DNA from: Erysipelothrix amsterdamensis | Lineage (GTDB): Bacteria > Bacillota_I > Bacilli_A > Erysipelotrichales > Erysipelotrichaceae | DNA length: 64,000 nucleotides | Reading direction: 5' to 3' | NCBI RefSeq assembly: GCF_940143175.1 | Contig: NZ_OW659496.1 | Coordinates: 372,001-436,000, forward strand | Shown: positions 58,470 through 64,000 of the stretch, piece by piece | Layout of the letters: each line of letters starts with the position of its first letter | Position numbering within the stretch: position 1 is the first letter of the stretch | The notes under the pieces: model-generated | What the model was told of the DNA's origin: nothing | What the model saw: only the letters and a program-made list of their open reading frames with translations | The model's database searches: none | Translations under genes and position numbers: made by a program

Positions 58470-58876
58470 GAGGTTTTAAATGCTCTCCAACTTCCTTCTG
58501 GAAGAAGAATTGCTTCATCAAACCGTACATCTTGATCTTTAAGATTATAGAAGTAAACGCCCAATTCAACCATTTCACCGTTTTCTTTGGTAATGGTAGA
58601 GGGAATGCGTTTATATTCATCATCATCACGTCCATTAAAACCTTCCATCGCATCAATATCATCGATAATGAGACTGAGGTCTTTAACTGTAATGATTTCA
58701 CCCCAAACCTTGGTGTTGCCTTCTTGGAGAAGTGCTGGATAGCCTTTATAAGGCATATCATACAATGTTCCGAGAACATAAGCTTTTTCAATTGAAACAA
58801 CATGTCCATCGACATATTTATCAAAATTAAAGAACCCTTCCATTAAAGATCCATAAACAAACATTTGATTATTCAT
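58460..58876 (-). CDS. Gamma-glutamylcyclotransferase-like (AIG2/GGCT) protein
   Basis: 138 residues with the N-terminal substrate loop YGSL (8-11) and the fold of GGCT-like proteins: KAYVLGTLYDMPYKGYPAL, VWGEI, and IIDDIDAMEGF with the likely catalytic Glu. Enzymes of this fold cyclise gamma-glutamyl amines to 5-oxoproline. It is the last gene of a four-gene operon, overlapping pcp by one base (TAATG). The exact substrate is unknown. Confidence 0.78.
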   Translation of the reverse strand: MNNQMFVYGSLMEGFFNFDKYVDGHVVSIEKAYVLGTLYDMPYKGYPALLQEGNTKVWGEIITVKDLSLIIDDIDAMEGFNGRDDDEYKRIPSTITKENGEMVELGVYFYNLKDQDVRFDEAILLPEGSWRAFKTSKK

Positions 58877-59517
58877 TAGCTGATTGCGCCACCTTGAATT
58901 TTGTGATCTTCTTTAACCGTTACGGCTGTAGCGATACATACTTCTAAGCCCTTAGCGATTTGTTCTAAAGTTAAGCTTGGTGCAGTAGGTTTATCCATAA
59001 CTTGTTCTGTTGCGAAAGGAACATGAATAAAGCCACCGCGAACATTAGGATATTTTTTATCAACTAAATAGAGTAATCCATACATAAGATGATTACATAC
59101 AAAGGTACCTGCTGTGTTTGAAACACTTGCGGGAATTGAAGCTTGCTTCATATTCTCAACCATTGCTTTGATTGGTAATGTAGCGAAATATGCTGCTTTA
59201 CCATCTTCAAAGATTGTTTCATCAATCGGTTGATTGCCTTCGTTGTCTTTAATACGAGCATCATCTTGGTTGATGGCTACACGTTCAGGTGTAACCCCAA
59301 AACGATTTCCAGCTTGACCAACACAGATGACAATGTCAGGTTGATGTTTAGCCATCGCTTCATCTAATACCTCAACCGATTTGTTGAAGACGGTTGGAAC
59401 TTCGAGTTTAAGTACTTCGGCCCCTTCGATTGTATCAGGGAGTAATTTAACTGCTTCATAAGCAGGATTCATTTTTTCCCCACCAAATGGATCAAAACCT
59501 GTAATTAAAACTTTCAT
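58876..59517 (-). CDS. pcp: Pyroglutamyl-peptidase I
   Basis: About 213 residues from the ATG complementary to 59515-59517, with AAGGAGG upstream. This cysteine peptidase (C15) removes N-terminal pyroglutamate from peptides. The catalytic triad is E79 (TPERVAIN), C141 ([10 protein letters not shown]) and H165 (GFIHVPF). The substrate loop GFDPFGG is at 7-13. It sits between the DUF979 and GGCT-like genes. Confidence 0.95.
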   Translation of the reverse strand: MKVLITGFDPFGGEKMNPAYEAVKLLPDTIEGAEVLKLEVPTVFNKSVEVLDEAMAKHQPDIVICVGQAGNRFGVTPERVAINQDDARIKDNEGNQPIDETIFEDGKAAYFATLPIKAMVENMKQASIPASVSNTAGTFVCNHLMYGLLYLVDKKYPNVRGGFIHVPFATEQVMDKPTAPSLTLEQIAKGLEVCIATAVTVKEDHKIQGGAIS

Positions 59518-59542
59518 AGATACGTCCTCCTTCAATAATTTT

Positions 59543-60496
59543 TTAGAAAGCTAAGAAATACATCAAGAAGATATGGATTACGAGCATAATAAGAGCCATA
59601 GGTGCTTGATATTTAATAATAGAATATTGTGATTTTGTTTCAAGAAGTGCAGCTGGAACAATATTAAAGTTCGCAGCCATTGGTGTTAGTAAAGTACCAC
59701 AGAAACCAGCTGTCATTGCAAGCGCACCTGCAATCAGTGGATTTGCACCTTGAGCAAATACAAATGGAATTCCAATTCCAATTGTAATAACGGTAAATGC
59801 CGCAAAAGCATTACCCATAATAATTGTAAAGATGGCCATACCTACACAGTAAGCAACAACACCCGCAAAGATGTTTCCATTAGGAATAAAGCTACCAAGT
59901 AGTGTCGCAATTAAACTACCAACTCCCGCTGTTGTAAAGACAACACCTAGGGCTGAAAGCAATTGCGGTAAGATACTGAATGAACCCATTGTACGCATAA
60001 GGCGTGTTGCGTCATCCATAACACCTTTAGGTTTTGTTTTTGTAATAATAAAGGTTGCGATTAATCCACATGCTGCAGACAATCCAATTGCGATATACCC
60101 GAGAACACCAGCACTAACACCTGGTGCAACTTTTGGTAAGACAAAGGAGAATAAGAATGCTCCAATCGCAATAAATACAGAAGGAATAAAGATTTTAAAA
60201 CCAATTCGATCTGATTGTTCATCACGGAAATCTTGAGAAATTTGCTCAATATCTCCAATATTAACGGTCTTCATAAATGAAAGGACTCCAAGTGCTAACA
60301 CAAGTAACCCGTTAATTTTATTAGGAATGTATTTTCCTAACATAAATAATACGGCTAAAATAATCCAAAATGATGCGGCACCGTATTTGCGGTTATCATC
60401 AATATTGCGATATGCTGAAATTGCAGTTGCGATAAAAATACAACCAACAACCATATACCACATTTCTAAGAATAATTCCCAAAAATTAGCTGTCAT
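59543..60496 (-). CDS. DUF979 family membrane protein
   Basis: 317 residues with eight to ten membrane helices. The start [26 protein letters not shown] and the [18 protein letters not shown] and [23 protein letters not shown] segments match DUF979. The latter resemble the paired re-entrant motifs of ion-coupled carriers. It starts two bases after the DUF969 stop, and the two are regularly found together with pcp in Bacillota. It is probably one half of a two-part transporter. The substrate is inferred only. Confidence 0.82.
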   Translation of the reverse strand: MTANFWELFLEMWYMVVGCIFIATAISAYRNIDDNRKYGAASFWIILAVLFMLGKYIPNKINGLLVLALGVLSFMKTVNIGDIEQISQDFRDEQSDRIGFKIFIPSVFIAIGAFLFSFVLPKVAPGVSAGVLGYIAIGLSAACGLIATFIITKTKPKGVMDDATRLMRTMGSFSILPQLLSALGVVFTTAGVGSLIATLLGSFIPNGNIFAGVVAYCVGMAIFTIIMGNAFAAFTVITIGIGIPFVFAQGANPLIAGALAMTAGFCGTLLTPMAANFNIVPAALLETKSQYSIIKYQAPMALIMLVIHIFLMYFLAF

Positions 60497-60498
60497 AA

Positions 60499-61182
60499 TT
60501 ATTTAGCCCCTCTCTTAATGCGACGATCTAACAGAACTGTTTGAACGCCTCCAAGTACTAGAGCAATTACAAAGACTGGAACGCTCCAAAGTGCGATTCC
60601 TTGGTGTGTTACGTCATAACCTTGTTCAACAAGTGTTTCAACAATTAAGATAACACCACTTGCATAAGGGAATAAGTTTTGACCAAAGAAGTTACCATAG
60701 TTTTCAGCAGCAGCGGCACCTGCTTTAATTTCTTCTTCCTCTGCAACGGATAATGCGGAACCTTTTTCTTGAATTCCAGCACCCTCAGCCATTGGATGAA
60801 TCAATGGACGGACAAATTGAGGATGTCCTCCTAAACGTAATGCACCAGCAGCGGCACATTGGCGAATTAATTGGTAAACCCAAATAACACGGCCTGCTGT
60901 AAGAACTTTCATTTTTTGAATAAGTTTTACAGCTTGTTCTTTTAATCCATAACGCTCACATACCCCAACTACCGGTAGCGTTAAGACAAAGATCGTTAAA
61001 CCACGGGACTTAACAAAGTTAGAACCCAGTGTTTCTAAAATCTCACCAATGTTCATACCACCAATTAAAGCAGTAACAACAGCAGCGACTAAAACAACAG
61101 CGATTGAATCAATTTTCATTGCAAATCCAACAACAATAATAAGAACTCCAACTAGGAGCCAAAGATTAACAGTATCGACCAT
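60499..61182 (-). CDS. DUF969 family membrane protein
   Basis: 227 residues with about six helices. The start WLLVGVLIIVVGFAMKIDSIAVVLVAAVVTALIGG, the central RGLTIFVLTLPVVGVCERYGL and the RLGGHPQFVRPLIHPMAEGA stretch are characteristic of DUF969. It is the first gene of the operon, behind a promoter with a 20-base palindrome. Together with DUF979 it resembles a split carrier. Confidence 0.82.
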   Translation of the reverse strand: MVDTVNLWLLVGVLIIVVGFAMKIDSIAVVLVAAVVTALIGGMNIGEILETLGSNFVKSRGLTIFVLTLPVVGVCERYGLKEQAVKLIQKMKVLTAGRVIWVYQLIRQCAAAGALRLGGHPQFVRPLIHPMAEGAGIQEKGSALSVAEEEEIKAGAAAAENYGNFFGQNLFPYASGVILIVETLVEQGYDVTHQGIALWSVPVFVIALVLGGVQTVLLDRRIKRGAK

Positions 61183-61582
61183 ACACTTCTCCTCTCGTAT
61201 AGATTTAACTATACGTAAGATTATAAAATGAAACAGGATTCATTACAACTAAAAGACGACGGTATTTTCAGGATTCAACCCATCAACTTCCAAAAACAAG
61301 ATAAAATATAGTCAAATTGAAGACAAATAACACACCTTAATTCAAGAAAAGAGGCTTTAAACAGGGTAGATTAGACGGTTTCAAAGATTTTCAGATTGGA
61401 ATGATTGATAAACTGAAAAAATAAATCAAAATAAATGTAAGAAAACGAAAAATGCAAGTTTGCACACATGATTTTCACGTTTAAATCACATATAAATGAT
61501 ATGATTTATTAGATAAAAAAGAAGTATTTTGGATTCATGCAGAATTTATGCATGATAAAATATTTCAATTGATAAGAAAGAG
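61183..61582. other. 400-base intergenic region
   Basis: The left 70 bases hold the DUF969 promoter. The remainder is A/T-rich without a supported gene. It contains the small repeats TGCAA/TTGCA (61453-61464) and CATGCA/TGCATG (61536-61554), the latter just before the DUF349 gene. Confidence 0.5.
61196..61248 (-). promoter_or_regulatory. Promoter and operator of the DUF969–DUF979–pcp–GGCT operon
   Basis: On the minus strand: TTGTAA (complement of 61243-61248), 17 bases, TATAAT (complement of 61220-61225). CGTATAG-ATTTAA-CTATACG (61196-61215) is a perfect 7-base inverted repeat at the predicted start of transcription, just before the ribosome binding site: a good repressor site. Confidence 0.6.
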
Positions 61583-62815
61583 GTGTTCGACATTAACGAG
61601 AAACAAATTAATGAGACAGAAGAAGTAGTAGAAAAGGAAGTAAGAGAGCCTGAATTTTCGCGACATGATTTTGGATGGGAAAGTCTTGCTTCTGTGGAAA
61701 CGTCTCGACAAAACCAATTAATTTCAGAAGTATACAGTGTTATGAGTACAGGGGATGATGAACGCATTGAGTTCGTTAAGAAAGAATGGGAATCTTTATC
61801 TGAAGAAGGCATAGATCAAGATTTAGAAGATAAATTTAAAACAGCACTTGATCAATATGAACATCGTCAAGAACGACTCGAAAGTGCACGTTCCATTAAA
61901 AAAGATTTAATTGAACAAGCCGACCAACTAAAAAAATCTACAGACTGGAATAAAACAGCCGTTAAATTACAAGAACTTCAAAAACAATGGAAAGAAGCCG
62001 GATTTGCGGGTCAAGACGTAGATCAAGAACTTTGGGAAAAATTCCGTGCGATAAATGATGAGTTCTTTGATGCTCGCAGTGCACATTTTGAAGAAATGAC
62101 GGTACTTCGTAAAGATGCGAAAGCATTGAAAGAAGCCTTAATTGTCGAAGTAGAAGCAATTAAAGATTCAACCGAATGGAAAGAAACATCGGATGCAATG
62201 CGCGATTTAATGACACGTTGGAAAGAAGCTGGATTCGCTGGTCGTGAACATGAAGATCGTTTATGGGAAGAATTTAACGGTCATCGTCAAAATTTCTATC
62301 AAAAACAACGAGAGTTCTTTGACGGATTACGTGCTGAACAAGATAACGCACGTGAGAAAAAAGAAGCGATTATCGAAAAGGCTAAAGATCTTGTACAAGC
62401 ATTCAACGATGCAACCACACGTGAAAATATGGAAGCACTGTTTAATGAATGGAAAGAAGCAGGACATAGTGGTCGCGATCATGAACCAAAACTTTGGGAT
62501 ACATTTAGAAGTATTCAAGATGATTTCTATGCACGCATAAAAAATCGAGATTTTAATCGACAAGAATCGCGTCGTAATGAAATCGAAGAAGAACTTGAAC
62601 TGCTCGATGTTCGTTGTGATGCTTTAGAAGAACTCAATGAAAAAATTAAAGTTAAGATTGCAAGTCTTGAAGGTCAAGCAAAAACAAATGATTCTGAAAC
62701 GTTACAAGAAGAAATTGCAGGTCTTAAAAACAACTATGAAGAGAACGAAGCAAAACTTGACGAATATGTTCGTGAACAAGCAAAACTTCAAAATGAATTA
62801 AATCGAATCTTCTAG
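61583..62815 (+). CDS. DUF349 repeat coiled-coil protein
   Basis: About 410 residues. Three DUF349 units are visible, each with W-K-E-A-G-(F/H)-(A/S)-G and then L-W-(E/D)-x-F: near residues 131-150, 210-230 and 290-310. Helical coiled coil fills the rest, with a C-terminal coil from about 335. Similar proteins have been linked to stalled-ribosome or DNA-damage contexts, without a settled role. The start is unclear: GTG at 61583 has a poor site, while AGAGGTG is well placed for an ATT at 61592. Confidence 0.75.
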   Translation: MFDINEKQINETEEVVEKEVREPEFSRHDFGWESLASVETSRQNQLISEVYSVMSTGDDERIEFVKKEWESLSEEGIDQDLEDKFKTALDQYEHRQERLESARSIKKDLIEQADQLKKSTDWNKTAVKLQELQKQWKEAGFAGQDVDQELWEKFRAINDEFFDARSAHFEEMTVLRKDAKALKEALIVEVEAIKDSTEWKETSDAMRDLMTRWKEAGFAGREHEDRLWEEFNGHRQNFYQKQREFFDGLRAEQDNAREKKEAIIEKAKDLVQAFNDATTRENMEALFNEWKEAGHSGRDHEPKLWDTFRSIQDDFYARIKNRDFNRQESRRNEIEEELELLDVRCDALEELNEKIKVKIASLEGQAKTNDSETLQEEIAGLKNNYEENEAKLDEYVREQAKLQNELNRIF

Positions 62816-62819
62816 TTTT

Positions 62820-62847
62820 AACCACTCTTGCATGAGTGGTTTTTTTA
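62820..62847 (+). terminator. Terminator of the DUF349 gene
   Basis: AACCACTC, TTGCAT, GAGTGGTT, then T residues. Confidence 0.85.
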
Positions 62848-62876
62848 TGGTCTAATAGACATGAAAAGAGGATTAT

Positions 62877-63956
62877 ATGAAAAATAAATTATTGAAAATA
62901 ACCTTAGTTTTTCTTTGCGCATTCTTAGGATTTGCGGGAGGGCACATGGCCCAAAAGCTATCCTTTACATATAGTATTGGTCCCCTGAATATTTTTCTTG
63001 CGTCGATGGGCTTTATAATATTAAGTTTTATAATCCATATTGTGATGCACGAAACAGGTCATCTTATCTTTGGTCTCATTACGGGTTATCAATTTATTCT
63101 GATTCGTTTTTTCTCATTGACACTAATCAAAACAAATAACGGATATAAATTGAAATCGCTCAAAATTCCAGGTACTGCCGGACAGTGTTTGATGATGCCG
63201 CCTAAAACAATGAACGAAAACTTTCCTACCCAACTTTATAATTTTGGAGGTCTTATTACAAACGGTGTAATTTCACTCGTGGCACTAGCAGTTCTTGTAT
63301 TACTTCCTGTTGGTCCTTATATGCAAATATTTCTAACCTTACTAATTCTCTTGGGGATATTCGCTATTCTGATGAATGGACTTATTATCGAAGATACACC
63401 CAATGATGGTTACAATGCATCCCTTTTAAGACATCGCTCAGAGTTACGCCCCTATTTCTGGTTACAGCTTTACGTTATTGGGATGAAAGCACAAGGAAAA
63501 GGGTATGATGAAATCAACCCGAGTTTTATCAAATCGATTCCACTTCAAGATTGTGACAATCCAATCGGTTTAACGGCACAACTTATTTATATCGAATCGT
63601 TGAAGTCAAATTATGACCGTATTGAAGCATATGAAGCGCTTAAGGATCTCGAAATGATCCCAATTCAAAAAGTATTTGTGGACCTTGATCATGCTTCCTG
63701 TTTAATGTTAGAAGGGGAGATTGTGGAACCCACCCCGATGATGAATACTATTGTGAAGAAAATCAAAGGGAATCCAGATTGTTTGAAATTCGAATTTTTG
63801 AAAGCGTTAGTGATTGAGAAGGATGAAGTTCGTGCTTCGCAAATTCTTCAAAACTTCAATAAAGAAACCAAAAACTATCCATACCGTCACGATGTCGCAT
63901 TAATATATAAAGAACTCGTTGATTTTGAAAATGAGTATCGTCATGGAAGCGTTTGA
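62877..63956 (+). CDS. M50-like membrane zinc metalloprotease
   Basis: 359 residues. The zinc motif H58-E59-T-G-H62 lies in the second hydrophobic helix, as in site-2-type M50 proteases. Further helices are near 122-142 and 145-165, and a hydrophilic C-terminal half from about 185 resembles helical-repeat (TPR-like) packing. The usual second M50 motif (N/L-D-G) may correspond to the ENDTPNDGYNA-like IEDTPNDGYNA stretch (about 171-181), whose Asp would be the third ligand. The substrate is unknown. AGAGGA precedes the ATG. Confidence 0.75.
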   Translation: MKNKLLKITLVFLCAFLGFAGGHMAQKLSFTYSIGPLNIFLASMGFIILSFIIHIVMHETGHLIFGLITGYQFILIRFFSLTLIKTNNGYKLKSLKIPGTAGQCLMMPPKTMNENFPTQLYNFGGLITNGVISLVALAVLVLLPVGPYMQIFLTLLILLGIFAILMNGLIIEDTPNDGYNASLLRHRSELRPYFWLQLYVIGMKAQGKGYDEINPSFIKSIPLQDCDNPIGLTAQLIYIESLKSNYDRIEAYEALKDLEMIPIQKVFVDLDHASCLMLEGEIVEPTPMMNTIVKKIKGNPDCLKFEFLKALVIEKDEVRASQILQNFNKETKNYPYRHDVALIYKELVDFENEYRHGSV

Positions 63957-64000
63957 GAAAATGATTCGTGGAGAAATGTATCGAAGCGATGACCCAACAT
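63943..64000 (+). CDS. Maltose/sugar O-acetyltransferase-like, 5' part only
   Basis: Nineteen codons are visible before the window ends. They read MEAFEKMIRGEMYRSDDPT, which matches the N-terminal Mac domain of maltose/galactoside O-acetyltransferases (E-K-M-x-x-G-E-x-Y-x-x-x-D-P). An in-frame ATG four codons upstream (63931) is an alternative start. It overlaps the M50 gene by 14 bases. Confidence 0.65.
   Translation, partial: MEAFEKMIRGEMYRSDDPT

Noticed and set aside
58414-58824. Minus-strand 136-residue open frame
   Set aside because: It lies in another frame of the GGCT-like gene at 58460-58876, which has the recognisable motifs and the coupled start.

Overview
The window comes from a low-GC Gram-positive bacterium (Bacillota). 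The markers are a CamS-type lipoprotein, a GatCAB amidotransferase operon, PcrA–LigA coupling, a class Ib nrdIEF set, a KtrAB-like K+ system, Bacillota-style ribosome binding sites (AGGAGG), TTGACA/TATAAT promoters and a THF riboswitch. My best guess is Erysipelotrichia, possibly Erysipelothrix. That is an impression from gene content and protein style, not a database result. Nearly all the sequence is ordinary chromosome. The one mobile element is an intact IS3-family insertion.

Layout, left to right. 1-2.3 kb: the end of a BrnQ-type carrier gene, a YdcF-like membrane protein, and a GNAT/DUF1801 pair. 2.3-5.4 kb: a YtrA-type GntR regulator with two ABC ATPases and two membrane proteins. 5.4-7.2 kb: an IS150-group element sitting in the loop of what was a bidirectional terminator. 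7.2-15.8 kb: two RluA-type pseudouridine synthases, a 0.9 kb stretch without genes, a cold-shock gene with a long leader, small membrane proteins, an orphan F420-ligase-like gene divergent from a cardiolipin synthase–patatin pair, and an rRNA-methyltransferase-like gene. 15.9-24.9 kb: pcrA–ligA–camS–gatCAB plus one unknown gene, tightly packed and often overlapping. 25-29.4 kb: an O-antigen-ligase-like gene, tRNA-Asn and tRNA-Glu, pepF, a CoA-binding protein and an esterase-like hydrolase. 29.5-34.8 kb: a mannose-family PTS locus (SIS protein, IIB, IIC, IID) followed by a PRD/EIIB/EIIA regulator, with an inverted-repeat operator and a cre site upstream. 35-38.9 kb: nrdI-nrdE-nrdF-nrdH. 38.9-46.5 kb: YihY, MscS, YbaK, folT under a THF riboswitch, fhs, a YiiX-like protein and tex. 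46.9-55.3 kb: atpIBEFHAGDC running directly into ktrB-ktrA. 55.3-56.9 kb: thioredoxin, rhodanese and a CstR-type repressor, convergent with an unknown CxxC membrane protein; the same operator lies upstream of both transcription units. 57-61.2 kb: a truncated beta-galactosidase-like gene, then a four-gene operon (DUF969, DUF979, pyroglutamyl peptidase, gamma-glutamylcyclotransferase-like). 61.6-64 kb: a DUF349 coiled-coil protein, an M50-like metalloprotease and the start of a maltose O-acetyltransferase-like gene.

Three themes link genes. (1) Ion coupling: the ATP synthase c subunit carries the residues that bind Na+ in known Na+-driven enzymes, and the operon runs on into a KtrAB-like K+ uptake system. 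(2) Sulfur stress: the CstR operators predict a small persulfide regulon with an uncharacterised membrane protein. (3) Pyroglutamate: two uncharacterised membrane families sit in one operon with two enzymes that both yield 5-oxoproline. The last two are the best candidates here for an under-described system.
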